Source: Pseudoalteromonas umbrosa
GTDB taxonomy: Bacteria > Pseudomonadota > Gammaproteobacteria > Enterobacterales > Alteromonadaceae
Direction of reading: 5' to 3'
Assembly: GCF_030125375.1 (NCBI RefSeq)
Contig: NZ_JASJUU010000004.1
Span: forward strand, 124,001-188,000
DNA: 64,000 nt
The notes beneath the pieces are model-generated. The model was not told the origin of the DNA. It made no database searches and worked only from the letters and a program-made list of their open reading frames with translations. Each line of letters begins with the position of its first letter. Position 1 is the first letter of the stretch. Shown piece by piece: positions 43,403-51,585 of this stretch. Both the position numbers and the translations under genes were made by a program.

Positions 43403-44752
43403 GTGCGTACTACTGAACTTGTCGATGGTTTTCGTCAATCTACCCCCTATGTTAATGCTCACCGAGGCAAGACATTTGTTGTTATGTTAGGTGGTGAGGC
43501 CGTAGATCAGCCTGGTTATCGCAGTATCATTAATGATGTGGCGTTATTAACTAGTTTAGGTATCAAAATTGTGTTGGTGTTTGGGGCAAGACCCCAATTT
43601 GATACTGCATTGGCTAATGCGGGGATACACAGTGAATTTCATAACCAAATCCGAGTTACTGACGGTGACTCTTTGCAAATTATCAAGCAAGTCAGTGGTG
43701 CAATGCAGCTCGATATTACCGCAATGTTGTCAATGTCATTAAGTAGCACACCTATGTCGGGCACATCACTGAATGTTGTCAGTGGTAATTTTGTGATTGC
43801 GCAACCGATAGGCATCGATGAGGGAGTTGATTATCACCACTCAGGCCGCGTAAGGCGTATTGATGTAGAGGGGATTCGTCATCAGCTGGACAACAATAGT
43901 ATTGTTTTACTTGGTCCTATTTCTGCCTCTGTGACGGGAGAGAGCTTCAACTTAACCGCAGAAGAAATAGCAACTCAAGTTGCTCTGCGTCTTGATGCAG
44001 ACAAAATGCTGGGGTTCTGTCACGAAGCGGGCATCTTAGATGAGCACGGTGAAGCCGTCGCTGAATTAATGCCTAATGAAGCAGAAAAGCTGTTAGCCAC
44101 AGAGCATGGGGGTAATTCACCCTGTAAAAGCGCAGCAGTATTTTTGCATGCCGCGATTGATGCATGTCGCGGTGGGGTGCACCGCTGCCATCTTGTTAGC
44201 TATCGAGAAGATGGTGCTCTGCTACAAGAGCTGTTTTCTCTAGATGGGATAGGCACACAGATAGCGCCGCAAAGCTCTGAGCAGTTGAGAAGTGCGACCA
44301 TTTCAGACATTAACGGCGTGCTGAATTTACTTCGCCCTCTGGAAGAGCAAGGGTATTTAGTCAGGCGATCTCGAGAGCAACTTGAGATGGAGATTGAGCA
44401 ATTTACGGTAATTGAGCGGGATGGGGTGATCATTGCTTGCGCTGCACTTTATCCATTTCCTGAAGAGCAGGTGGGAGAATTTGCCAGTTTAGCTGTTCAT
44501 CCACAATATCGTGATGCTGACAGAGGCAGCTTTTTGCTACGCTCTGTAATTAATAAAGCGCGCCGCAAAGGCTATAGAGCTTTATTTGCGCTCACTACGC
44601 GCAGTATTCACTGGTTTTTAGAGCAGGGTTTTGACTGTGCTAGTATTGAAGACTTACCTGCTAAGAAAAAGTCTCTATACAATTATCAACGGCGCTCTAA
44701 AGTTTTGAAGTTAGACTTAACTCGGTTACCTAAAAACAGAGAAAGAGTATGA
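43403..44752 (+). CDS. argA: N-acetylglutamate synthase (amino-acid kinase plus GNAT domains)
   Basis: This 449-residue bifunctional-fold enzyme makes N-acetylglutamate, the first step of arginine synthesis. The N-terminal kinase-like domain (1-285, GKTFVVMLGGEAVDQPGYRS, GIKIVLVFGARPQFD, SVTGESFNLTAEEIA) binds arginine. The C-terminal acetyltransferase has EFASLAVHPQYRDADRGSFL (acetyl-CoA loop). It starts at GTG behind AAAAGGTAACTAGCTC. Two ARG boxes upstream indicate arginine repression through ArgR. A terminator overlaps the stop. Confidence 0.95.
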   Translation: MRTTELVDGFRQSTPYVNAHRGKTFVVMLGGEAVDQPGYRSIINDVALLTSLGIKIVLVFGARPQFDTALANAGIHSEFHNQIRVTDGDSLQIIKQVSGAMQLDITAMLSMSLSSTPMSGTSLNVVSGNFVIAQPIGIDEGVDYHHSGRVRRIDVEGIRHQLDNNSIVLLGPISASVTGESFNLTAEEIATQVALRLDADKMLGFCHEAGILDEHGEAVAELMPNEAEKLLATEHGGNSPCKSAAVFLHAAIDACRGGVHRCHLVSYREDGALLQELFSLDGIGTQIAPQSSEQLRSATISDINGVLNLLRPLEEQGYLVRRSREQLEMEIEQFTVIERDGVIIACAALYPFPEEQVGEFASLAVHPQYRDADRGSFLLRSVINKARRKGYRALFALTTRSIHWFLEQGFDCASIEDLPAKKKSLYNYQRRSKVLKLDLTRLPKNRERV

Positions 44753-44777
44753 AAAAGGGGCATAATTAGCCCCTTTT
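44753..44777 (+). terminator. Terminator of argA
   Basis: AAAAGGGGC-ATAATTA-GCCCCTTTT stem directly at the argA stop. Confidence 0.9.
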
Positions 44778-44800
44778 ACGCCAATATGCATGCACTGAGT

Positions 44801-45496
44801 TTATTGCTCAATAAACATGTCTTCCATTTTTAATCCGGTGAGCTTTTTCAGAGAATTAATTAAGTAATACAGGGCAACAAAGAAAATCACCATGGTAGGC
44901 AGTACGATAACCGGATAACTTAATGCAGTCATGCGACCCAGTTCGTTGTTATAGGCTTCGGTGCCTGCTGGACTGACTACAATCATTTTTGCGAGTACAT
45001 AGTTCAGTATTGATGATAAAAAGAATGAGCCTGCCAAAATATTTGATGCAACAATTTGCACTTTAGGCAATTTGTCTAGATTCCCTTTTTCTTTTAATGC
45101 TGAGTCAATTTTGGGGATGTCCATGACATTTTCATTAAACAGCATGGTTTTTAATAACGGGTACTTAGTATATTGGCTGACCACAATTGCGACGCCAATG
45201 ACTCCAGGTATCAGTGCTTCTTTGATGGCGATGTATTTAGCATCGAGTTCGAGCAAGCTTATGCCACCAGTTAATAGTACAGAGACTATCCCTAAGCCCG
45301 AAATAAAATTAAATTTGCCTGTTTTTTTACGTTCCCATAAACCAAAACCGACCGGAAAGGCCAAAGCAACGATGACACCAAGAGACGGCCCTAGATGTTC
45401 TTCTCCGGAAAATCGCGTCAGGATCACAACAGGGAGTATGATGTTAAAAAGCATCTGACTAAAGAAGCCAGAAGGTTTATTCTCAGGTTCAGCCAT
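44801..45496 (-). CDS. VC0807-like inner-membrane protein
   Basis: This 231-residue protein begins MAEPENKPSGFFSQMLFNII and has about six membrane helices. Sections FPVGFGLWERKKTGKFNFIS, VLLTGGISLLELDAKYIAIK and KYPLLKTMLFNENVMDIPKI match what I remember of the VC0807 family of septation-protein-like membrane proteins. GAGGTTGTA is the ribosome site; an ATG 28 codons upstream has none. Function is not known. Confidence 0.75.
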   Translation of the reverse strand: MAEPENKPSGFFSQMLFNIILPVVILTRFSGEEHLGPSLGVIVALAFPVGFGLWERKKTGKFNFISGLGIVSVLLTGGISLLELDAKYIAIKEALIPGVIGVAIVVSQYTKYPLLKTMLFNENVMDIPKIDSALKEKGNLDKLPKVQIVASNILAGSFFLSSILNYVLAKMIVVSPAGTEAYNNELGRMTALSYPVIVLPTMVIFFVALYYLINSLKKLTGLKMEDMFIEQ

Positions 45497-45751
45497 TACA
45501 ACCTCAAAGATAAATGCATTAATGGCCATGAGTTTACGGCAAGAGAGGGTTGCGCGGCAATCCCAATAGTCGATTGTCATGCTCTAATCGTGCTTTTTAG
45601 CTGTTTTGATACTCACATGTGAATACTGAAGTGGCTGGTGTACATAATGCGGGATATAATGGCCGTTATTACCGATGTGCTTGTGTTATCAATGCAATAT
45701 TAAGTAGTGATAGCTAATGAGCAAAAGAGAGTATTAAGAGAGTAAATAGGT

Positions 45752-46000
45752 ATGATCACAGATCAAGATGAAATAACGAGTTTAGCAGAATTAGAAGCGT
45801 TTTTACTGCTGGTTGAAAGCGGCGGTTTAGGTTTAGAAAACGTCGAAGGAGTTGCATTAGCAACTCATAATAGCAACGGTCGTCCATTTGTTGCCGTGCT
45901 TGATGATAAGCATCAGCTCTTATTGGGTCGTTGGGTTACCCAAGACGTATTTGAAAATGGTAAAGACTTGGTGCGCATTGGGCCTAAAAAGCGCCATTAA
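45752..46000 (+). CDS. Conserved-looking 82-residue protein
   Basis: It starts MITDQDEITSLAELEAFLLL and ends VRIGPKKRH. The acidic helical N-terminus is followed by three likely strands (VEGVALATHN, RPFVAVLDDKHQLLLGRWV). It is soluble with no signal. The gene stands alone upstream of abgT with a 437-base gap, so it is a separate unit. No named family comes to mind. Confidence 0.65.
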   Translation: MITDQDEITSLAELEAFLLLVESGGLGLENVEGVALATHNSNGRPFVAVLDDKHQLLLGRWVTQDVFENGKDLVRIGPKKRH

Positions 46001-46437
46001 ACGCCACTTTCAGGCGACAATAAGCAAGGGTAGCTAGCTCCCCTTGCAGTAAAACTATTCTGCTTCAATAAAGTTTATTTTCTTCATGTTGATCTCTAGT
46101 ATGCTTTTTCTTCGCGATACTAAAAATGTCACTTTTTAACTGTTCAATTACTAAAACCTTTTAATTTTGTTAATGATTTTATTGGCTTGTTCTGAATTGG
46201 GCATATTCAATATTGGTTTTTTAATGGGGCGGAAAGCGAAAAATACGTTATTAAAAAAATTTATACATCAAGCTTAGTTGTTTAATTTTATATATCGTAT
46301 TTCAGTATTATTTCGACTCGATAATAAGTCAGCTCAACTAAAAATTTTCTCAATTGAGCAAAAATTGAGTAGAATATCGCCTTTGTACCTTGCAAAAGTA
46401 CAGCTAATTATAAATTTTTTAATACTAAGGAGGTTAA
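46001..46437. other. Intergenic region upstream of abgT
   Basis: AT-rich 437 bases. A CTCAATTGAG palindrome (46350-46359) flanked by ATTTTT and AAAAATTGAG repeats could be an operator for abgT. The rest shows nothing specific. Confidence 0.4.
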
Positions 46438-47994
46438 GTGTCGGCTACTGATACAGCAAAAATGAATGGCGGTGGGGTGATATCATTCATTGAAAAAGCA
46501 GGTAAAAAAATTCCAGACCCTATCATTATTTTTATGTGGTTTATTGTTGGTGCATTTGCGCTGACGGCTATGATCGGCGGGTTAACATTTGAAATCCAAG
46601 GTGCCGATGGGAGCCCAATCACGCATACCATCAAAAATATGACTGATGCTGAACATGTTGTTTGGTTTTTTGATAATGCATTACTGCAAAACTGGCTAGG
46701 CTTTGGCAATGGCATTTTAGGCGTAATCCTAATTGTTATGCTGGGTGTAGGTGTTGCAGAAAGCTCAGGGCTGTTTAATGCGATTATCAAAAAACTAGGT
46801 ACTCGTCTAAAAGACACTTACTTAGCACCTGCTTTGATTTTTTTGGGGATCATGAGTTCCATTGCAACCGACGCTGGCTACTTAATTTTAATCCCATTGG
46901 CAGGCTTACTCTATACAGGGCTTGGAAAGAATCCGTTAATTGGGATGGCGGCAGCATTTGCCGGTGTGTCAGCAGGTTTTAGTGCTAACTTGATCCCAGC
47001 TACGCCGGTTGATGTGATAATTGGTTTGAATGCGCAAATCTTTGCAGAGTCTCAAGGCGTGCCATTTGAGTCTTCTACAGGTGAGGCTCTTACGCCAGCT
47101 ACTATGCATTATTACTTTATTTTTGTATCTACTTTCATGTTGGTAGGTATTGGTGCATGGGTCACGAAAAAATTTGTTGAGCCAAGATTTAAAAATGTGC
47201 CTTATGAATTACCAGAGGGCATGGACCTATCAAACTTTGCTGTAACTGAAGAAGAAAAAAAAGGGTTAAGAGCGGCGTTTTGGGGCTTGTTGTTATCGCT
47301 TGGGCTTGTTGTTGCACTTGCTTTAGGGCCACTGGCACCATACGAAACGGCTTCAGGTAAAGTTGTCACACCTTATTTGAATAATGTCATCCTATTGATC
47401 ACCTTAGTTTTTACCATTGTTGGTGCTGCATTTGGTGTGGCAACAGGTAAATTCAAGAGCTTGATGGATGTAGTGCAAGCGATGATCGCGCAAATGAACA
47501 CCATGGGTTACATCCTAGTGCTGACATTCTTTTGTTATAACTTTTTGGGTATTTTAGGGTATTCAGGTTTAGGCACTTATATTACCTATATTGGTGCAAG
47601 TGGCTTATCAGCACTTGGCTTACAAGAGTTCCCAATCCTACTTATTATCGGCTTTGTGATCACCACGGGTCTGATCAACTTGTTTGTTGGTGGGTTAACC
47701 TCTAAATGGATGTTACTTGGTCCTATCTTCGTTCCAATGTTGTATCAAGTAAACCCAGCGATGACGCCAGATCTGGTTGCTGCGGCTTACCGTGTTGCAG
47801 ACTCCTCAACGAATATCATTACACCTATGATGACTTATGCTGGGGTTATTTTAGCCTTTATGCGTAAGTACAAGCCTGATTTGAGCTTTGGTGACGTGAT
47901 CATGATGATGGTTCCTTATTCAGTTGCGTTTTTACTGTTTTGGACATCACTACTAGTTGGTTTCTTTGCATTTAATATCCCGCTAGGTTTCTAA
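46438..47994 (+). CDS. AbgT-family transporter
   Basis: This 518-residue membrane protein begins VSATDTAKMNGGGVISFIEK (GTG start behind AAGGAGG). It has KIPDPIIIFMWFIVG, GVGVAESSGLFNAIIKKLG, GVSAGFSANLIPATPVDVII and SKWMLLGPIFVPMLYQVNPA, the signatures of AbgT. E. coli AbgT imports p-aminobenzoyl-glutamate and relatives export antifolates, so the direction is uncertain. No amidohydrolase genes (abgA, abgB) lie beside it, which weakens a pure folate-salvage role. Confidence 0.92.
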   Translation: MSATDTAKMNGGGVISFIEKAGKKIPDPIIIFMWFIVGAFALTAMIGGLTFEIQGADGSPITHTIKNMTDAEHVVWFFDNALLQNWLGFGNGILGVILIVMLGVGVAESSGLFNAIIKKLGTRLKDTYLAPALIFLGIMSSIATDAGYLILIPLAGLLYTGLGKNPLIGMAAAFAGVSAGFSANLIPATPVDVIIGLNAQIFAESQGVPFESSTGEALTPATMHYYFIFVSTFMLVGIGAWVTKKFVEPRFKNVPYELPEGMDLSNFAVTEEEKKGLRAAFWGLLLSLGLVVALALGPLAPYETASGKVVTPYLNNVILLITLVFTIVGAAFGVATGKFKSLMDVVQAMIAQMNTMGYILVLTFFCYNFLGILGYSGLGTYITYIGASGLSALGLQEFPILLIIGFVITTGLINLFVGGLTSKWMLLGPIFVPMLYQVNPAMTPDLVAAAYRVADSSTNIITPMMTYAGVILAFMRKYKPDLSFGDVIMMMVPYSVAFLLFWTSLLVGFFAFNIPLGF

Positions 47995-48162
47995 CTCTTT
48001 CTATTTTCAGTGCAGTGGCACCGCTGCTGCACTGCTTTTCAATATAAATATTGATTTTTCTTACTTTAAGACTCTTAATCAGCTAGACATTAATTAATCT
48101 AAATTTGTAAGTGGTAATGATTTGCGTTAGCATTTGTTCACGTTTAAGTTTAGGTATTTGAT

Positions 48163-48543
48163 ATGAGAAAAGAACGGCCGACTAACTTGGCGATCCAGAC
48201 AATGGCGCTACCTATTACAGCCTATGCGTCTATTTTGCATCGCGTCAGTGGTGTTATCGTATGGGCTGCTTTGGTTGCTTTGTTGCCACTATTAATTTTT
48301 GCAATTCAATCGCAAGATAACTTCAATACGTTATCAGTCTTGTTCACTGAGAACTTTCTTGCACAGTTTATCGTGTGGGGGTTGCTTACTGCACTAGGCT
48401 ACTATTGCCTAGGTACAGTGAAGCATATCATTCAAGAGTTTGGTTACTGTGAAGAGCTGGCAAGTGGCTGCATGATTTCTCGTGTCGCTATCGGTCTTGG
48501 TATTGTTTTGAGTGTTGGAATTGGAGTGTGGATATGGCTATAA
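48163..48543 (+). CDS. sdhC: Succinate dehydrogenase cytochrome b556-like subunit C
   Basis: This 126-residue three-helix subunit begins MRKERPTNLAIQTMALPITA. YASILHRVSGVIVW keeps the quinone-site Ser and Arg known from E. coli SdhC (Ser27, Arg31). By my alignment LTALGYYCLGTVKHIIQEFGY places Tyr where E. coli has the haem-ligand His84 (LTALAYHVV), while the second His (His91) is kept. It overlaps sdhD by 16 bases. No sdhA or sdhB follows or precedes it in the window, so its partner must be encoded elsewhere. Confidence 0.85.
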   Translation: MRKERPTNLAIQTMALPITAYASILHRVSGVIVWAALVALLPLLIFAIQSQDNFNTLSVLFTENFLAQFIVWGLLTALGYYCLGTVKHIIQEFGYCEELASGCMISRVAIGLGIVLSVGIGVWIWL

Positions 48544-48872
48544 CTGGAATTGCGCGCTCAGGGACTAAACAGTGGGTATTGCAACGCTGTAGTAATGCTT
48601 TAATTGTTTTATATACGTTGATTTTGATAGGGCTTTTGGTCAATCAGCCAGTTACCGATCATCAAAGTTTGCTGGCTTTTTTTGAGCCTATTTGGTTCAA
48701 AGTTGCGACCACGTTATGTGTCATTATTTTTGCTTTGAATGGCATACTAGCTGGATGGCAAATTGCGGGTGACTATGTGAAAAGTGCAGGTGTATATAAG
48801 CTATTTAATACGCTTTGCGTTGTATTGAGTTTCACCATTATTGTTACTGGCGTTAAGCTACTTTGGCTTTAA
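48528..48872 (+). CDS. sdhD: Succinate dehydrogenase membrane-anchor-like subunit D
   Basis: This 114-residue subunit begins MAITGIARSGTKQWVLQRCS. Three helices are clear. FALNGILAGWQIAGDYVKSA aligns with E. coli SdhD ILIHAWIGMWQVLTDYVK: Asp82 and Tyr83 are kept, but haem-ligand His71 is Asn. The start lies inside the end of sdhC with GGAG upstream, so translation is coupled. The stop is followed at once by a convergent unrelated gene; the catalytic genes are absent. Confidence 0.83.
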   Translation: MDMAITGIARSGTKQWVLQRCSNALIVLYTLILIGLLVNQPVTDHQSLLAFFEPIWFKVATTLCVIIFALNGILAGWQIAGDYVKSAGVYKLFNTLCVVLSFTIIVTGVKLLWL

Positions 48873-48875
48873 GCC

Positions 48876-49178
48876 TTATTGAGAGTGCTCTTCTTCTAGT
48901 GAGAAGAGCAAATCTAATGCCGGTAATAACACGCTAACGGCTAATAAAGCGGCGCATAATGCCCATGCATAATTGAGTTCGGTATGGGTTTTTATTAGCC
49001 CTGATACACAAGTACTGAGCCAAAAAGTATTGATCAGCATAATGCTAAAGTTAGGCTTCAATGGCTTTGCACAGTATTTACACGTCAATGGCTCTCGGTT
49101 AAGCAATGCCAGTCTATCACTCAGCTTGAGTGGTTTGTTGCAACATGGGCAAGTTCGAGTAGCAAAATCTTTAATCAT
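48876..49178 (-). CDS. Small zinc-ribbon membrane protein
   Basis: This 100-residue protein has two CxxC pairs at the N-terminus (RTCPCCNKPL and TCKYCAKPL) and two membrane helices (IMLINTFWLSTCVSGLI, YAWALCAALLAVSVLLPALD) with a short acidic tail. The layout resembles small DUF983-like membrane zinc proteins. It converges on sdhD with three bases between the stops. A nested palindrome with a Fur-like core overlaps its start codon and probably controls it. Confidence 0.7.
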   Translation of the reverse strand: MIKDFATRTCPCCNKPLKLSDRLALLNREPLTCKYCAKPLKPNFSIMLINTFWLSTCVSGLIKTHTELNYAWALCAALLAVSVLLPALDLLFSLEEEHSQ

Positions 49179-49225
49179 ACGCGTAGGTTTGAATGATAAT
49201 TGTTATCATTAAAGTCTACGCGTAT
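49177..49225. promoter_or_regulatory. Nested palindrome with Fur-box-like core
   Basis: TGATAATTGTTATCA (49194-49208) matches 13 of 15 positions of the Fur 7-1-7 box TGATAATGATTATCA. It is framed by perfect 10-bp arms ATACGCGTAG (49177-49186) and CTACGCGTAT (49216-49225). The left arm runs into the start codon of the zinc-ribbon membrane protein gene, so binding would block its promoter or start region. The rest of 49226-49376 shows nothing. Confidence 0.65.
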
Positions 49226-49376
49226 TGCATCTGAATTAAAACCCCTAACAAGGATATATTTGGCTTTGTGCCCGGTCACCATGAGCACATACGCCAGAGT
49301 GTAAATAAAGGTTGAGAGGGTAAGTCGCAAAAGTAAGTTAATTTGCTGCAAACTTCCCTGTTTGCAGTAGAAGAAA

Positions 49377-50522
49377 TTAGATCAGACTCATTAACGCGCC
49401 CGCCGACATGAAAGTGACTACCAACCAGATAATGGGCAGTTTTATTTGCTTCATTAAGAAAAAGCCAACAAGTACCAACGCGATATCGATAGGCGTCAAT
49501 ACTGCACTGATAAACACAGGTTGATATAAAGCCGCAGCTAATAGTCCTACAACCGCAGCGTTAACGCCAGTGAGTGCACCTGCTACTTTTGGTTTTTGTG
49601 CCAGTGCCTGCCAGTTTTTTAGCACCGCGAGCAGCAGTAAAAAGCCAGGCAAAAAGACCGCGATGGTTGCAATTAAAGCCCCCATAATTGGACTGCTAGG
49701 CAGCAGCTCATAACCTATGTAGGTTGCAAAGGTAAACATGGGGCCTGGTACTGCTTGTGCGGCCGCATACCCAGTTAAAAAGGCATCTTGGCTAAGCTGA
49801 TCGCCAACAATATTTTGCAGTAAAGGTAGGACAACATGGCCTCCACCAAATACTAAGCTACCCGCTTGATAAAAGTCATTAAATAAAGCAATTGACGGCA
49901 GAATATGTGCTGCGAGAGGCAATCCAACCAACAGCGCGATAAACAAGCACAGTGGTACATAGCTAGGTTTAAATGTGGTATTGACTTGCTCTGTTGCTGC
50001 ATTTTTTAAATAGCAGGCACCAATAATGGCTGCGATGGATAGGAGCGCGATTTGCATCAAGATACTGGGTGCGATAAGCAAAGCAATGGCGGTGACTAAG
50101 CAGAGGCTAGTGGTGAGGGTGTTTTTACAAAAGTTTTTGTACATACCCCAAGCTGCATCAGCAACAACGACGACGGCTAATAGCTTTAAGCCATGGACAA
50201 TGCTTTGAAATACATCGTGCTGTGTTACTTGGCTTGCCACCACTGCCAACCCGATCATGATTAATACAGAGGGCAGCGTGAAGCCTAAAAAGGCTGCGAG
50301 CGCACCGGACAGTCCGCCGCGTTTGTAACCGAGCGCAAAGCCTACTTGGCTAGAACCGGGACCTGGTAAGAACTGGCTTAAGGCAACAATTTGACCATAT
50401 TCGTGGTCATCAAGCCATTTGAGCTTTTCGACAAAGGTTTGTCTAAAGTAGCCAATATGTGCTGCGGGTCCGCCGAAGCTAACCCAACCGAGCATAAAAA
50501 AGAGTTTAAATATGGTAAACAT
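49377..50522 (-). CDS. chrA: Chromate transporter, ChrA family
   Basis: This protein of about 381 residues has two homologous halves of the CHR family: GWVSFGGPAAHIGYF (N-half signature), QFLPGPGSSQVGFALGY, GGGHVVLPLLQNIVG and AQAVPGPMFTFATYIGY (C-half). It exports chromate or related oxyanions. I start at the ATG giving MFTIFKLFFMLGW; an ATG 31 codons upstream would add an odd lead and run across ATTAAT repeats that look like an operator. Divergent from a LysR regulator. Confidence 0.88.
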   Translation of the reverse strand: MFTIFKLFFMLGWVSFGGPAAHIGYFRQTFVEKLKWLDDHEYGQIVALSQFLPGPGSSQVGFALGYKRGGLSGALAAFLGFTLPSVLIMIGLAVVASQVTQHDVFQSIVHGLKLLAVVVVADAAWGMYKNFCKNTLTTSLCLVTAIALLIAPSILMQIALLSIAAIIGACYLKNAATEQVNTTFKPSYVPLCLFIALLVGLPLAAHILPSIALFNDFYQAGSLVFGGGHVVLPLLQNIVGDQLSQDAFLTGYAAAQAVPGPMFTFATYIGYELLPSSPIMGALIATIAVFLPGFLLLLAVLKNWQALAQKPKVAGALTGVNAAVVGLLAAALYQPVFISAVLTPIDIALVLVGFFLMKQIKLPIIWLVVTFMSAGALMSLI

Positions 50523-50582
50523 GTTTGGCACCGTGTTGGATGCTGCTGTTGAGAATGCCACTAGGTTAGAAAATGCATTATA

Positions 50583-50606
50583 ATTAATCAAATTAATAGT
50601 ATTAAT
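50583..50606. promoter_or_regulatory. Three ATTAAT repeats at 9-base spacing
   Basis: ATTAAT occurs at 50583, 50592 and 50601 between chrA and the LysR gene, each followed by three other bases. Regular spacing in a divergent promoter suggests a LysR-type or RNA-polymerase-proximal binding site. The element is AT-only, so chance is possible. Confidence 0.4.
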
Positions 50607-50633
50607 TGTAAACATGAATAATATGGGATTAGG

Positions 50634-51554
50634 ATGAGTTTTACAGATGTGCCGTGGCGCAATATCGATTTAAACCTACTGGTTGCTTTTGCTTATTTGT
50701 ATCGATATCAAAGTGTGAGTATTGCCGCTGAAAAAAGCTATGTGAGCCAATCGGCAATGAGCCATAGCTTATCTCGATTACGCGCCTTGTTTAATGATGT
50801 ATTATTTGAGCGCAAAGGGCATAAAATGATGGCCACAGAGCGCGCTCATCAATTAGCCCCCACGGTTAACAAGTTACTCGATTGTGTGAGTAATGACCTT
50901 TTAACCAGTGCCCCATTTGATCCTGCTGACTATGACGGCATTTGTCGTATTGGCCTCACTGATTATGCTGAGTTTATATTTGCTCCAACCATTTTTGATG
51001 CTATCAGATTACAGGCACCAAAGGCGCAGGTAAGCTTTGTGAATGTCAATCGCAGTAATTACCTTGCTTTGGCTGAGCAGGAAAAACTCGATATCGTCAT
51101 TGGCAGCATTACTGCACCTGATCCCGCTTTTCAATCCCAGCATTTATACACAGAAAGTCATGTATGTATTGCCGATCCGCATTGCATTGCATTTGAGCAG
51201 GGTTTATCAAAATATGACTTTGCCAATATTGAACATGCGCTAGTTAGCCCTGATGGACGTCTAGCAACAGGGGTTGATGATACACTGCAAGCTGAGGGAT
51301 TAAATCGTAAAGTTACGGTGGCAACACGAAATTTTATGACTATTCAAAGCTTGCTCAAAGGTCGTAAACTTATCGCCATTGTACCGAAGAAAATGGCTGA
51401 TGTAGCTTGCGAGCAGAGCCTGCTGCGTTATTTTGACCCGCCGATAAGGGTGCCGGATTTTGATATTTCGATACTGTGGTTTCAACGCAAAAACAGTGAT
51501 GATAAAAGCATATGGCTTAGATCTTTGTTGATCTCACTGATGGCACAGCAGTAA
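50634..51554 (+). CDS. LysR-family transcriptional regulator (beside chrA)
   Basis: This 306-residue regulator has the N-terminal winged HTH (DLNLLVAFAYLYRYQSVSIA, KSYVSQSAMSHSLSRLRALF) and a periplasmic-binding-like effector domain. The NodD/SyrM-like start DLNLLVAF and VSQSAMSHSLSRLR are typical of the LeuO/NodD group. It is divergent from chrA and likely controls it. A terminator follows the stop. Confidence 0.92.
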   Translation: MSFTDVPWRNIDLNLLVAFAYLYRYQSVSIAAEKSYVSQSAMSHSLSRLRALFNDVLFERKGHKMMATERAHQLAPTVNKLLDCVSNDLLTSAPFDPADYDGICRIGLTDYAEFIFAPTIFDAIRLQAPKAQVSFVNVNRSNYLALAEQEKLDIVIGSITAPDPAFQSQHLYTESHVCIADPHCIAFEQGLSKYDFANIEHALVSPDGRLATGVDDTLQAEGLNRKVTVATRNFMTIQSLLKGRKLIAIVPKKMADVACEQSLLRYFDPPIRVPDFDISILWFQRKNSDDKSIWLRSLLISLMAQQ

Positions 51555-51557
51555 CTG

Positions 51558-51578
51558 GCCGCCATATTGTATGGCGGC
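51558..51578. terminator. Terminator between convergent genes
   Basis: GCCGCCATA-TTG-TATGGCGGC perfect stem followed by TTGTATTTTATT, between the LysR gene and the convergent lipoprotein gene. Confidence 0.82.
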
Positions 51579-51585
51579 TTGTATT

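Noticed and set aside
44200..44433. 77-codon frame antisense to argA
   Set aside because: Shadow of argA with Ser/Arg-rich composition and no start signal.
50523..50615. Upstream start of chrA
   Set aside because: The added 31 residues do not look like a ChrA N-terminus, there is no ribosome site, and the stretch contains promoter-like ATTAAT repeats.
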